The translations under genes were made by a program, and so were the position numbers. The notes below the pieces were generated by a model. The model was not told the DNA's origin. It did no database searches and was given only the letters and a program-made list of their open reading frames with translations. DNA of 64,000 nucleotides, from contig NZ_LFMD02000002.1 in the NCBI RefSeq assembly GCF_015776785.2, forward strand, positions 770,916 through 834,915, written 5' to 3'. Positions 42,989 through 51,462 of this stretch are shown in pieces. Each line of letters starts with the position of its first letter. Position 1 is the first letter of the stretch. The DNA comes from Kitasatospora sp. SUK 42. GTDB taxonomy: Bacteria; Actinomycetota; Actinomycetes; Streptomycetales; Streptomycetaceae.

Positions 42989-43774
42989 ATGCCCGCCTCG
43001 CAGGCCCCCACCGGGGACAACCCCACCGGGAGCGACGACCGCGACAAGCCCCAGGTCTCACTCTGGGAGCGACTCGCCCGCCCGGCCCCCACCCCGCGCA
43101 CCACGCTGACCCCGCACCGGATCGCCGAGGCGGCGGTCGCCATCGCCGACACCGAGGGCCTCGACGCCGTCACCATGCGCCGCCTGGCCACCGCCCTCGG
43201 CGTCGCCCCGATGGCCGCCTACCGGTACGTCTCCGGCAAGGACGAACTCATCGAGCTGATGGTCGACTTCGCGTACGGCCAGCTCCCCCTGGACACCCCC
43301 GCCGACAGCTGGCGCGAGGCCATGCACTCCATGGCCGTCCACCTGCGCGCCATGAACCTGGCCCACCCGTGGACCGTCCGGGCGGGCGCCCAGTGGACCG
43401 TTCGGGCGGCCACCCAGTTCTTCCTCAGCCCCAACCAACTCGCCGTCCCCGAGCGCGCGTTCGCCGCCCTCGCCGAAAGCGGCCTGGACGCCGACACCAC
43501 CATGGCCGTCTTCCGCACCGTCTCCGGCTACGTCCACGGTTCGGTCGCCGCCGAGATCGCCCTCCAGACCCTGCGCGGCGACAACGGCTGGTCCGACGGC
43601 GACGAGACCCGCGCCGGCCTGGCCCCCCGAATGTCGTACCTGATGGGCACCGGCCGCTACCCCAACTACCAGCACTACCTCCACCAGGCCACCCGCAAGG
43701 ACGACCCCGACTGGCAGTTCGAAACCGGCCTCGCCTGCGTCCTCGACGGCATCGCCGCCCACTTCGGCATCTGA
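42989..43774 (+). CDS. TetR-family transcriptional regulator
   Basis: 261 residues. A charged N-terminal extension of about 35 residues precedes the TetR helix-turn-helix (about 40-85: LTPHRIAEAAVAIADTEGLDAVTMRRLA, read as ITPHRIAEAAVAIAD-type start, and LGVAPMAAYRYVSGKDEL). A TetR_C-type ligand domain follows (about 90-260). The ATG has GGAAGGAG upstream. It is divergent from the flavin reductase-MFS operon, with strong palindromes between, so it most likely represses that operon and itself until an inducer binds. Confidence 0.92.
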   Translation: MPASQAPTGDNPTGSDDRDKPQVSLWERLARPAPTPRTTLTPHRIAEAAVAIADTEGLDAVTMRRLATALGVAPMAAYRYVSGKDELIELMVDFAYGQLPLDTPADSWREAMHSMAVHLRAMNLAHPWTVRAGAQWTVRAATQFFLSPNQLAVPERAFAALAESGLDADTTMAVFRTVSGYVHGSVAAEIALQTLRGDNGWSDGDETRAGLAPRMSYLMGTGRYPNYQHYLHQATRKDDPDWQFETGLACVLDGIAAHFGI

Positions 43775-43815
43775 CCGCCGTCAGCCCTGCGCCTCCAGCC
43801 GGGCGGCGACGGTGC

Positions 43816-44301
43816 TCAGGACTGCACGAGGACCTGCTCGCCCTCTCCGGTCGGCTCTTCGAAGTTGGCCAGGTAGCGGCCGAACAGCTCCTCATCGACG
43901 GTGACGGAGTTGGCGCCCTCCTCGCCGTTGCGGACCGCGAGGCGAAGCTCCAGCGTCGTCCGGTCGGCCTTGAGGTGGATCAGTTCCCAACGGCAGCCGT
44001 GGCTCTCGACCAGGGCCTTGTAGTCATCGCGGGCGGCGCGGCTCCAGAAGCTGTAGTCCACCACCACGTCCCGCCCGGCCAGCATCAGCTCGACCAGTTC
44101 CTGCCGCTGCTCGCGGCGGACCTCCTCCTTGAGCCGGTCGTATGCCTCCTCCTCCAGCACCAGGCCGGCGTCGCGCTGCCCGAGCCGCTGCCAGACCACC
44201 TCGTCGATCGAGAGCCGGACGTAACCGCGCCGCACCAGCTCCCTCGCATACGTGGTCTTACCCGCTCCCGGAAGACCACACATCAGCACCACCGTGCTCA
44301 T
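43816..44301 (-). CDS. P-loop AAA/zeta-toxin-like kinase protein
   Basis: 161 residues from the ATG at 44301 (a GTG at 44313 is an alternative). Walker A is CGLPGAGKTTYARELVRRG, read as GLPGAGKTT at about 9-17. A Walker B-like segment is VVVDYSFWSRAAR, and RLAVRNG resembles a lid arginine region. Such stand-alone proteins phosphorylate small molecules, RNA or antibiotics; the substrate is unknown. There is no antitoxin-like gene beside it, so a zeta toxin role is not supported. It converges with the TetR gene. Confidence 0.8.
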   Translation of the reverse strand: MSTVVLMCGLPGAGKTTYARELVRRGYVRLSIDEVVWQRLGQRDAGLVLEEEAYDRLKEEVRREQRQELVELMLAGRDVVVDYSFWSRAARDDYKALVESHGCRWELIHLKADRTTLELRLAVRNGEEGANSVTVDEELFGRYLANFEEPTGEGEQVLVQS

Positions 44302-44381
44302 CTGCTGCGTCACGGAGCCAGGTTAGCGCCGAAGACACGCCAACCTCCGTGGCGATGGGGGCGCTTGCTGAAGCGGACGCC

Positions 44382-44420
44382 GTTGCGCAGGAAGTCGGCC
44401 GGGCCGACTTCCTGCGCAAC
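44382..44420 (-). terminator. Terminator after the EamA transporter gene
   Basis: Perfect 19-bp inverted repeat (44382-44400 with 44402-44420) with one central base, 11 nt after the EamA stop codon. Hairpins at 45564-45600 and 47050-47086 share its GAAGTCG core. Confidence 0.75.
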
Positions 44421-44431
44421 GAGGGCTACGG

Positions 44432-45367
44432 CTACCGGCGGCTCGGGAGCGCGAGGAGGGCCAGGGCGCCGGCGAGGACGGCGAGGCCGCACCAGGAGAG
44501 GGCGGGCAGGCGCTCGCCCAGGGCCGCGACGCCGAGGACGGCGGCGACGGCGGGTTCGGCGAGGGTCAGGGTGGTGGCGGTCTGGGCGGAGGTGTGCCGC
44601 AGGCCGTGGCCGAAGAGCCGGTACGCGAGGAAGGTGGTGATCGCCGCGAGGTGCAGCACCACGCCCGTCCCCCGCGCCGAGAGCAGCCAGCCCGTCGGAC
44701 CGCTCAGCAGCACCGGCAGCACCAGCACCGCCGCCCCGCCGAACATCGTGCCCATCACCCCGGCCGACGGGTGCCCGGCCGCGATCAGCCGCCCGCCGAC
44801 CAGCGAGTACACCGCGTACGAGAGCCCCGCGAGCGCCGCCAGCAGCACCCCGAGGAGGTCCACCGCCGCCCCGCCGCCGGTGAGTTCGGGGCCCAGCACC
44901 AGGACGGCGCACCCGAGCACGGCCAGCGCCGTGGCCCCGGCCCACCGCCCGTCCGGCCTCCCCTGCCGGGCGAGCCACCCCAGCAGCCCGGTGAACACGG
45001 GCGCACTGCCGAGCGCGATCACCGTGGCCACCGCGACCCCCGTCCGGCTCACCGCCGGATAGAAGGTGACCGGGTACCCGGCAACCGCCACCGCCCCGAC
45101 CACCAGCAGCCACCGTTCGCGCGCCCCGCACCGGCGGGGCAGGGTCCAGGCGGAGCGGTCGGTGAGGAACAGCAGCAGCCCGCCGAGCACCAGTGCGGCG
45201 GCCCCGATTCCCGCCGCCGGGGCGCCCGAGGGGGCCAGTGAGCTGGCCGTCCCGGTGGTGCCCCACAGCAGGGCGGCGATCAGGATCGGCACCGGCCCGC
45301 CGAGCGGTCGGGTGCGGCGAGGAGCCGTGGAAATGGAACGGGCAGGCGTGGACAAACGATTCGGCAC
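44432..45367 (-). CDS. EamA/DMT-family transporter
   Basis: 311 residues with ten hydrophobic segments in two EamA repeats. The first begins at about residue 27 (PILIAALLWGTTGTASSLA) and the second at about residue 165 (LLGVLLAALAGLSYAVYSL); LAEPAVAAVLGVAALGE is the usual end of the second repeat. It is probably an exporter of metabolites or amino acids; the substrate is unknown. The GTG at 45367 lies 9 nt after GGAAG. Confidence 0.9.
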   Translation of the reverse strand: MPNRLSTPARSISTAPRRTRPLGGPVPILIAALLWGTTGTASSLAPSGAPAAGIGAAALVLGGLLLFLTDRSAWTLPRRCGARERWLLVVGAVAVAGYPVTFYPAVSRTGVAVATVIALGSAPVFTGLLGWLARQGRPDGRWAGATALAVLGCAVLVLGPELTGGGAAVDLLGVLLAALAGLSYAVYSLVGGRLIAAGHPSAGVMGTMFGGAAVLVLPVLLSGPTGWLLSARGTGVVLHLAAITTFLAYRLFGHGLRHTSAQTATTLTLAEPAVAAVLGVAALGERLPALSWCGLAVLAGALALLALPSRR

Positions 45368-45789
45368 AGTCGTGAACTTCCGTCGTCGAAAACCGTCAGG
45401 GGAACTGGTTCCGAGAACGGGCGCACGCCATCAGCCCACGGCGGCTTCAACGAGCCAGGCCGGGGCAAAGGGGATCAAGCCACCGAAGCGCGCGCCCGAT
45501 CAGGCGCTGAGCGGTGGCAGCACGACGTGCCAGTACAGGTTCACGAGCCCGATGCTACCGGTCCCGCACAGGAAGTCGACGGGCCCGAGTTCCTGTGCGG
45601 CTTCCCCGGGCGGCGGCCCGAGCGCAGGGGTCTCACCAGCCTCCGATCAGCTGTCCCGCCCCTGCCGGGGGCGCGTTGACTCCCGCGCGCACCAACTGAC
45701 GGCCCGGTGCGCGGCCTGCTGCCCTAACTGACCGCCAATCACCCCCTACGCTGAGTGGCCGGCCCATCGGCTCATCGGAGGTATCGCTC
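45368..45789. other. Intergenic region between the EamA and protease genes
   Basis: About 420 nt between divergent genes. The only clear structure is a hairpin (45564-45574 with 45590-45600, perfect 11 bp, 15-nt loop). A leftward 14-codon frame, V-NLYWHVVLPPLSA, at about 45509-45553 is too short to call a gene. The promoter of the protease must lie in the right part. Confidence 0.5.
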
Positions 45790-47040
45790 ATGCGCCGCTC
45801 ACGCCTTGCGCTGTCCCTGGCCCTGACCGTCGTGGTCGCCTCCGCCCTGGTCGCCGCCGACGTCGTGCAGGACGAGTCGATCCGGTCCGTCAGCCTGCCG
45901 GTGCTCCGCGACCCGCAGGCCCAGCAGAAGCTCCACCTCATGACGGACCCGGTGCAGGACTGGGTGGAGTCCGGCGACCCGGCGGCGGCCGGCTACGCGG
46001 GGACGGTGATCGACGCGTCGAACCAGCACGCCGACATCTACTGGAAGGGCGAGGCCCCGGCCGAGGTCCGGTCACTGCTCGACGCGCACGCCAGCCCCGG
46101 CTACACCGTCGACGTCCACCCCAGCCCGTACTCCCGGGCGCAGATGCGCGCCGCGATCGACAAGTTCACCGCCGCCGTGGAGCGCGAGGCGTGGACGTCG
46201 ATCGGCCCGCAGGAGGACGGCTCCGCCATCGCGATCACGTACTCGCCGACGAAGGCGACGCGGCTGACCGGCGGCACCGCCACCGAGCAGGCGTACTCCC
46301 GGCGGGCCGCCGAGATCGCCGGGATGCCGGTGACGGCCACCGTCGAGGGCACCCCGGTGGCACTGTCCGGAAGCCGGCACTCCGACAGCGCGCCGTACTA
46401 CGCGGGCGCCGAAGTGAGCAGCAGCAAGGCCGAGTTCTGCTCGACCGCGTTCAGCGGCTGGAAGGACAGGACGAAGGTGCTGCTGACCGCCGCGCACTGC
46501 GGAGGCGGCCGGTACTACAACGGCACCGGCGGCTACATCGGCGACCTGTACGCGACCGGCGCCGGCCTCGACGTCGGCATGATCGCGATCAACGGGAACG
46601 GCGGCGGCCGGTTCTACGACGGCGCCTGGTCGGACAAGGGCGGCTCGTCCCGGCACACGTACGGGGCCGGGCGCAACAACGTCGGGGACCTCATCTGCCT
46701 CAGCGGCGCGCAGTCGGGGTGGAAGTGCGACGTGGAGATCAAGAGGGTCGACGTGGAGACGACGAACAACGAGGGCACGAAGATCAAGCCGGTGGACGTC
46801 GCGGAGTCCAAGGGCGGCGACCGGCGGGCGATCGGCGCGAAGGGGGACAGCGGCGGCCCGGCCCTGGCGAACCCCTCCGGCCCGAACGGCGACATGGAGG
46901 CCCGCGGCGTGATCGTGGCCGGCCGGACGGAGGTCGCCTGCCCCGCCGGATCGACGGCGCACTCGACGACCTGCTACTCGCAGGTGCTGTACGTGCCGAT
47001 GACGCCGGTGGTGAAGCAGATGGGCTTCTCGATCTCCTGA
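45790..47040 (+). CDS. Secreted trypsin-like serine protease with N-terminal propeptide
   Basis: 416 residues. A signal peptide (MRRSRLALSLALTVVVASAL) is followed by a propeptide of about 170 residues and a chymotrypsin-fold protease domain. Catalytic residues: His in VLLTAAHCGGG, Asp probably in GLDVGMIAI, and Ser in KGDSGGPAL. Cysteines in the domain (AEFC with AAHC; ICLSG with KCDVE; EVACPAG with TTCYS) fit disulfide bonds. The layout matches actinobacterial S1 proteases related to alpha-lytic protease or streptogrisins. The start follows GGAGG. Confidence 0.92.
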   Translation: MRRSRLALSLALTVVVASALVAADVVQDESIRSVSLPVLRDPQAQQKLHLMTDPVQDWVESGDPAAAGYAGTVIDASNQHADIYWKGEAPAEVRSLLDAHASPGYTVDVHPSPYSRAQMRAAIDKFTAAVEREAWTSIGPQEDGSAIAITYSPTKATRLTGGTATEQAYSRRAAEIAGMPVTATVEGTPVALSGSRHSDSAPYYAGAEVSSSKAEFCSTAFSGWKDRTKVLLTAAHCGGGRYYNGTGGYIGDLYATGAGLDVGMIAINGNGGGRFYDGAWSDKGGSSRHTYGAGRNNVGDLICLSGAQSGWKCDVEIKRVDVETTNNEGTKIKPVDVAESKGGDRRAIGAKGDSGGPALANPSGPNGDMEARGVIVAGRTEVACPAGSTAHSTTCYSQVLYVPMTPVVKQMGFSIS

Positions 47041-47049
47041 GCGGGTCGG

Positions 47050-47086
47050 CTGCGCGAGAAGTCGGCCCACCCGACTTCTCGCGCAG
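47050..47086. terminator. Bidirectional terminator between the protease and HATPase genes
   Basis: Perfect 16-bp inverted repeat (47050-47065 with 47071-47086), 5-nt loop, between two convergent stop codons. Confidence 0.8.
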
Positions 47087-47110
47087 CGCCTCAGGTGGAG
47101 AGTTCGCGCC

Positions 47111-47557
47111 TCAGTCGCATGGAACCAGATTGAGACGGGCGGGCGAGGGGAGGGCGAGTTCGCACCAGACGGTCTTGCCGATGTAGCCGTCGCCGCGGAG
47201 GTGGGCGCCCCAGGAGGTGGCGAGGGCGGCAACGAGTTCGAGGCCGCGGCCGGATTCGTCGTCGGTCGACGCGTGGCGGGGGGACGGGAGTTCGGAGTTC
47301 GCGTCGGAGACCTCGATGCGGAGGACGGAGAGGGTGGGGAGGAGGATCCGGACTCCGATCAGGCGGTCACGCGGGCCGCTGGCGTGGCGGCAGGCGTTGG
47401 TGACCAGTTCGCTGAGGAGGATCAGCGCGGTCTCGGCGGACTCGACGTGCACGTCCCACTCGTAGGCCTGCCGGAGGAGACGGATACGGGCACGGCCGGC
47501 GCTGCGGGGGAGGCGGGGGAACATCCACTCGACGGCGTCGATGGGCTGAGTGAGCAT
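47111..47557 (-). CDS. ATP-binding regulatory protein (anti-sigma-factor-like HATPase)
   Basis: 148 residues. A single GHKL ATPase domain of the RsbW/SpoIIAB type: N box ELVTNACRHA, G1 box VSDANSE region, and G2-type DESGRGLELVAALA. Streptomyces encode many of these; some bind anti-sigma partners, others act beside XRE/DUF397 genes. The ATG at 47557 follows AAGGAC. It is divergent from the XRE-DUF397 pair, a common arrangement in this genus. Confidence 0.88.
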   Translation of the reverse strand: MLTQPIDAVEWMFPRLPRSAGRARIRLLRQAYEWDVHVESAETALILLSELVTNACRHASGPRDRLIGVRILLPTLSVLRIEVSDANSELPSPRHASTDDESGRGLELVAALATSWGAHLRGDGYIGKTVWCELALPSPARLNLVPCD

Positions 47558-47719
47558 CAGGGTCCTTGGGGGGCGTACGGACGGCTTCACTCGCAAGGGC
47601 TGAGTTCGGCCATTTCACCCTTCAAGCGTCGGCAGGCGGGCATAGCCTCAGCAGTAACACGGCAAGTACAGCGAGAGCTTGAACCGCCCTACGACCAGGG
47701 CAGGGAGGGGCGCCGGGCG

Positions 47720-48532
47720 ATGAGCACGCCGAAAGAGAACCCGATGTCGTGGAAGTACTGCGGCGACCAGCTCAAGCGGTGGCGCACTCGCGCGGGCGTG
47801 ACTCGGGAACAGTTGGCCAAGGCGGCCTGCTACGACATCGAGAGCGTGCGGTCGATGGAGGCGGGGAGGAGGAGGCCGTCGTTCAAACTGCTTCAGGCGG
47901 CCGATGAGTTGTGCGATGCAAAGGGGATACTGCTGGGGGCGGAGGACTTCCTGCAGCCGGAGAAGTTCTCGTCTTACTCGCGGGGCTACACCGAAGCCGA
48001 GCGTGAGGCGATCACCTTCCACGCGTACTCGACCCTGCTCATCCCAGGCCTGCTACAGACTGAGGAGTACGCCCGAGAGACCATCAGCAACTCATACCCG
48101 CCGTTGGATGATGAGACGGTCTGCGCTCGCGTCACCGGCCGCATGCAACGTCAGGAGCGTCTACACAAGCACCCCACCGTCTTTCACGGCTTCGTGATCC
48201 ACGAAGCCGCGCTCAGAGCGACTGTCGGCTCCAACGGCCTCATGAAGCGGCAACTCAACCACCTGCTCGATGTCGGAGAGCTACGAAACGTCTCCATCCA
48301 GACCCTGCCACTTGATCGAGCCGCGTACGCGGCACTCAACGGGCCCGTGATCCTGCTTGAATCTCCCGATCACAAGCAACTCGCCTATGTCGAGGGACAG
48401 AACACCGGAATCCTGTACTCCGAGGCAGAACGTGTAAACCTTCTCGCTCAGCGCCATGGCATGATCCGCACGCAGGCCCTCAGCATTGAGGAGTCGAGAG
48501 CCTTCATCGAACGGATGGCGGAAGAGCTATGA
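47720..48532 (+). CDS. XRE-family regulator with DUF5753 domain
   Basis: 270 residues. The N-terminal helix-turn-helix (about 12-70) shows LKRWRTRAGVTREQLAKAACYDIESVRSME. The C-terminal DUF5753 domain (about 90-265) has STLLIPGLLQTEEYAR and a central VIHEAALRATVGS. Such WhiJ-like regulators in Streptomyces pair with a small DUF397 protein and are often linked to development or antibiotic control. The ATG follows GGGAGGGG. The stop overlaps the DUF397 start (ATGA). Confidence 0.93.
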   Translation: MSTPKENPMSWKYCGDQLKRWRTRAGVTREQLAKAACYDIESVRSMEAGRRRPSFKLLQAADELCDAKGILLGAEDFLQPEKFSSYSRGYTEAEREAITFHAYSTLLIPGLLQTEEYARETISNSYPPLDDETVCARVTGRMQRQERLHKHPTVFHGFVIHEAALRATVGSNGLMKRQLNHLLDVGELRNVSIQTLPLDRAAYAALNGPVILLESPDHKQLAYVEGQNTGILYSEAERVNLLAQRHGMIRTQALSIEESRAFIERMAEEL

Positions 48533-48729
48533 GCACCATGCTTCAGTGGTCCAAGTCCAGCTACAGCACGACGGATGGCGGAGAGTGCATCGAAGTCGCC
48601 TCCTCCCCCTCCGCCATCCACGTCCGCGACTCCAAGGACAAGGCCGGCCCGACCCTCACCTTCTCCCCCGAAGCCTGGTCCGCCTTCCTCTCCTTCGCCT
48701 CCGAAGCTCAAGCGGCACAGGCCGAGTGA
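48529..48729 (+). CDS. DUF397 small protein
   Basis: 66 residues. It has the DUF397 signature WSKSSYSTTDGGECIEVA followed by IHVRDSKDKAGPTLTFSPEAW, read here as VRDSKD and LTFSPEAW. DUF397 proteins are partners of XRE/DUF5753 regulators and may act like antagonists. The four-base overlap with the XRE gene means the two are translated together. Confidence 0.95.
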   Translation: MSTMLQWSKSSYSTTDGGECIEVASSPSAIHVRDSKDKAGPTLTFSPEAWSAFLSFASEAQAAQAE

Positions 48730-48850
48730 CCCCTCAATGGAACGGGTGGGAAACCACCTTCCAAACCCCCACGTACGCAGCACATATGACTTATCGTGAC
48801 GACTTCGCCACAGTCGGTTCCCCCGTGTAGCGTGCGCATCAACGAAACAA

Positions 48851-48882
48851 CCCCCGCCGGTGCTACCAACACCGAACGGGGG
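48851..48882 (+). terminator. Terminator after the XRE-DUF397 pair
   Basis: Hairpin CCCCCG (48851-48856) with CGGGGG (48877-48882) and inner stem CGGTG with CACCG, about 120 nt after the DUF397 stop. It lies just upstream of the next gene. Confidence 0.6.
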
Positions 48883-48915
48883 CCTGACCGGCACGATCGA
48901 ACGGAACTCGATCCT

Positions 48916-49803
48916 GTGGCTACCCACGACTCTACCGCCATGGCCGCGCCCGGATACGGCAAGCAGTCCGCCCCGGACCAACTCCCCCGCTCCGCCGCCG
49001 ACTTCTCCCACCTCCCGGCGCGCGAGGCCTACCTCGCCTCGCTGATCGACCACCTCCCCGACGGCGCCGCCATGGACGTGAAGACCCTCGCCACGCTCCA
49101 GCCCCACTACGGGCAGATGGCGTGCCGCACAGCCCTCACCAAGCTCTCCACCGCAGGTCACCTGCGTCGCGTCCGGGAGCGTCTCAGCTCCAAGGACTGC
49201 CGCTGGGTGTTCCACACCTACTTCTCCCGCACGCCCCGCTCCGACGCCTGGTGGGCGCGCTTCCTCGCCACGGGGGAGGCGTCAACGTCCGGCGCACCCG
49301 ATCCCCCGCAGGAACGAACGCTCAACCGGACCTCCCCCACCTCGGCCGCCTACGCCGCCCTCGCCGGCCTCGGCCTGGCCGACCCCAGGCTCGCCCTCTC
49401 GGCCGCCGACTGCACTGCGCTGGAACCGCTCGCCGCCGAGTGGCTGGCCCGTGGCACCACCCCGGCCCTCTTCACGGCCGCCCTCACTACGGGCCTCCCG
49501 CCCGACGTCCACAGCCCGGCGGCCTTCACCCGCCGCCGCCTGATCGACAAGCTACCCCCGGAACGCCACCCACAGCAGCCGCAGCCCCATCCCACCCGCA
49601 TCCTCGAATGCACCGACTGCCGCACCCCCTGCCGCCCGCACGCCCTCCTCGGCGGCCTCTGCCGCACCTGCCGCAGCCCCCACCCCACCGAGGCCCCACC
49701 ACCCCGCCCCGGCGCCCTCTCCCCCGCCGCCGTCCACCGCCACGCCACTCGCGCCCGCGACACCCTCCGCAGCCACAACATCCCAGCGGTGCACACCCGT
49801 TGA
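48916..49803 (+). CDS. Winged-helix and zinc-ribbon protein of unknown function
   Basis: 295 residues from the GTG at 48916, chosen because the coding frame upstream crosses the hairpin. The N-terminal part (about 35-110) looks like a winged helix (AREAYLASLIDHL, MACRTALTKLSTAGHLRRVRE). A central Ala/Leu-rich region follows, then a four-cysteine ribbon ECTDCRTPC ... GLCRTCRSP (about 230-257), and a His/Arg-rich tail. I recall similar Streptomyces proteins annotated as MarR-like regulators. DNA binding is likely; the target is unknown. It precedes the TAC module. Confidence 0.72.
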   Translation: MATHDSTAMAAPGYGKQSAPDQLPRSAADFSHLPAREAYLASLIDHLPDGAAMDVKTLATLQPHYGQMACRTALTKLSTAGHLRRVRERLSSKDCRWVFHTYFSRTPRSDAWWARFLATGEASTSGAPDPPQERTLNRTSPTSAAYAALAGLGLADPRLALSAADCTALEPLAAEWLARGTTPALFTAALTTGLPPDVHSPAAFTRRRLIDKLPPERHPQQPQPHPTRILECTDCRTPCRPHALLGGLCRTCRSPHPTEAPPPRPGALSPAAVHRHATRARDTLRSHNIPAVHTR

Positions 49804-49875
49804 CATGTCGCCCACAGCAAACGGGGTCCTAGACTTCCTATAAACAGATTGGACCAGACGCATGGCGGGTGAGCG

Positions 49876-50235
49876 TTGGACGAACGACAGTGGGCCTTCT
49901 ACGAGGGCGCGGACGGATCGACGCCGGTGCGCAAGGACTTGGAGAAGGCCCGTCTCGCGTCCCACGAAACCACCAAACTCGCCGCTCTGATGCGGCGAGT
50001 CCAGGACCGGCAGACCCTGCCGGGCGACGTCAAAGACCTCGGCAACGACCTCCTTGAGGTTCGGCTCACCGGCAACCGTCGCATCTTCCGGCTCCTCTAC
50101 GCCGAGGAGGCCGGCGGCCTCGTCCTCCTCGCGCTGTGCTTCTTCCAGAAGAAGTCCCAGAAGACCCCGCCGAACGAACGCGACACGGCCGAGAGGCGCC
50201 TTAAGGATTGGCGGAACCGTAACCCGAAAGACTGA
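49876..50235 (+). CDS. HigB/RelE-like toxin (Gp49-like family)
   Basis: 119 residues. A RelE-superfamily toxin of the Gp49/HigB type: QWAFYEGADGSTPVRKDLEK at the start, then LLEVRLTGNRRIFRLLYA and the family tail FFQKKSQKTPPNERDTAERR. Such toxins cut mRNA on the ribosome. The start appears to be TTG at 49876; an ATG at 49862 is out of frame, so the true start, or a small frameshift, deserves checking. The region upstream has TTGACA at 49800 and a TATAAA at 49839. It is followed by an XRE antitoxin and a SecB-like gene. Confidence 0.85.
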   Translation: MDERQWAFYEGADGSTPVRKDLEKARLASHETTKLAALMRRVQDRQTLPGDVKDLGNDLLEVRLTGNRRIFRLLYAEEAGGLVLLALCFFQKKSQKTPPNERDTAERRLKDWRNRNPKD

Positions 50236-50298
50236 GCACCCGGTTCTCGGTATCGGTTTTGGGCGATACTGTTGAATCAACGGGAGGGGAGGACGACC

Positions 50299-50709
50299 AT
50301 GGCACCCACGCTGCATGATCTACTCGGCATCGACCCGAACGACCCCCGCACCGCAGCAGGCCTGGAAGACGCCGAGGCCTACGCCGCGCTGGTGGAGACG
50401 CTCGTCGTGGCCCGCATCAAGTGCGGCCTCACGCAACGCGATGTCGCCCAGCTCATGGGAACGACCCAGTCAACGATCTCGGCCTTCGAACGAGCGGGTG
50501 GCGACGCCCGCTACTCCACCCTGCAGCGCTACGCGCGGGCGGTCGGCGCCCGGCTCCACAGCCTGGTCGACCACACCGGCTCGGCCGTCACACCTGCCTG
50601 GCAACCCGCTCCGGTCGAGGTCGAGGTCCAGGTGGCCCTCCGGGAGCGCGGGCCCGGGTCCCGCCCCGCAGCCTGGGACGCCGACACCCCGAGGACGGTG
50701 AGCACCTGA
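50299..50709 (+). CDS. XRE-family antitoxin (HigA-like) with C-terminal extension
   Basis: 136 residues. The helix-turn-helix is CGLTQRDVAQLMGTTQSTISAFERAGGDARYSTL, seen at about 43-76 as LTQRDVAQLMGTTQSTISAF and following residues. The extra 45 residues after the DNA-binding domain (VTPAWQPAPVEVEVQVALRE ... RPAAW) are unusual for a simple HigA and occupy the position of the chaperone-addiction segment known in TAC antitoxins. The ATG follows GGGAGGGGAGG. It starts 63 nt after the toxin gene, and its stop overlaps the start of the SecB-like gene by one base (TGATG). Confidence 0.87.
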   Translation: MAPTLHDLLGIDPNDPRTAAGLEDAEAYAALVETLVVARIKCGLTQRDVAQLMGTTQSTISAFERAGGDARYSTLQRYARAVGARLHSLVDHTGSAVTPAWQPAPVEVEVQVALRERGPGSRPAAWDADTPRTVST

Positions 50710-51173
50710 TGGCGAAGCCTTCCGCGGGCAAGCAGCTGCGACGGTTCGGCGGCGTCGACGAGCTCGCCGACGCCGCCGAACTCCTGGACGTCACGTTCCT
50801 GGAGATCTCCGGCCGCCGCCTCTTCGACCGGCCGGAGGAACGCCGGGAGGAGGACGACCGGACATCGCTGCTCGCATGGCTCCGCGAGGCGGACGACGGG
50901 ACCGGACTGGAGGTCCGGTGCCGCCTTGAGCTCGGCAACACCCAGGCGAACTTCGCGGTCGACGCCGTGGCCGCGTTCACCGTCGGCGAGCCGTTCGAGC
51001 TGGAGCCGGCCCTCCAGCAGGAGTTCATCGAGCTGATCGGCGTCACCATCCTCTACCCCTACCTGCGGGAGTCGGTGCACAGCACCGCGGTGAAGCTCGG
51101 AGTCGACACCCCGATGCTGTCGCTGCGCAATCCCTGGGCGGCGGCTCGACAGGTACAGCACCAAGGATCATGA
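50709..51173 (+). CDS. SecB-like chaperone of a toxin-antitoxin-chaperone module
   Basis: 154 residues. The second half matches the SecB pattern: a beta-rich stretch (GLEVRCRLELGNTQANFAVDA) followed by IELIGVTILYPYLRESVHST, which parallels the LGAYCPNILFPYARECI helix region of E. coli SecB, and then LSLRNP near the end. Actinobacteria usually lack the export SecB. In Mycobacterium tuberculosis a SecB-like protein follows a HigB-HigA pair and protects the antitoxin. The same order and tight overlap here support a TAC role. The first 45 residues are poorly conserved. Confidence 0.78.
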   Translation: MAKPSAGKQLRRFGGVDELADAAELLDVTFLEISGRRLFDRPEERREEDDRTSLLAWLREADDGTGLEVRCRLELGNTQANFAVDAVAAFTVGEPFELEPALQQEFIELIGVTILYPYLRESVHSTAVKLGVDTPMLSLRNPWAAARQVQHQGS

Positions 51174-51407
51174 ATATTCACAGGCCTTGGCGTGAACCTA
51201 TGCGGGATCCCAAGGTGAACTAAGTTACAAACCTTGAAATCCAAGTCACCCAGTTTGCCCACATGCTGAGATCCGTGCGATAGTCAGAGCAGCCCAACGG
51301 CGGGCGACAGAGCGCGCCGACCTGGGCGTGGAGACTTCGGCGGGCCCGACCTGGCACTGCCGACGCCCATCGCGCGGCACGCACCCCCTTGGCCGGCGCG
51401 ATGACCT

Positions 51408-51453
51408 GCAGGGGCCCCCATCCGCCGGACCACGGCGAATCCGGGGGCCCTGC
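51408..51453. terminator. Hairpin between convergent genes
   Basis: GCAGGGGCCCCC (51408-51419) pairs with GGGGGCCCTGC (51443-51453) with one bulge, and inner GCC/GGC pairs extend it. It could end transcripts from either side. Confidence 0.6.
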
Positions 51454-51462
51454 GTGTATCCG

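Noticed and set aside
43816..44301. Zeta toxin of a toxin-antitoxin pair
   Set aside because: A P-loop and lid arginines are present but there is no small antitoxin gene next to it; a general small-molecule kinase is more likely.
45509..45553. 14-codon leftward peptide frame (NLYWHVVLPPLSA)
   Set aside because: Too short, with no ribosome binding site; at most a gene remnant.
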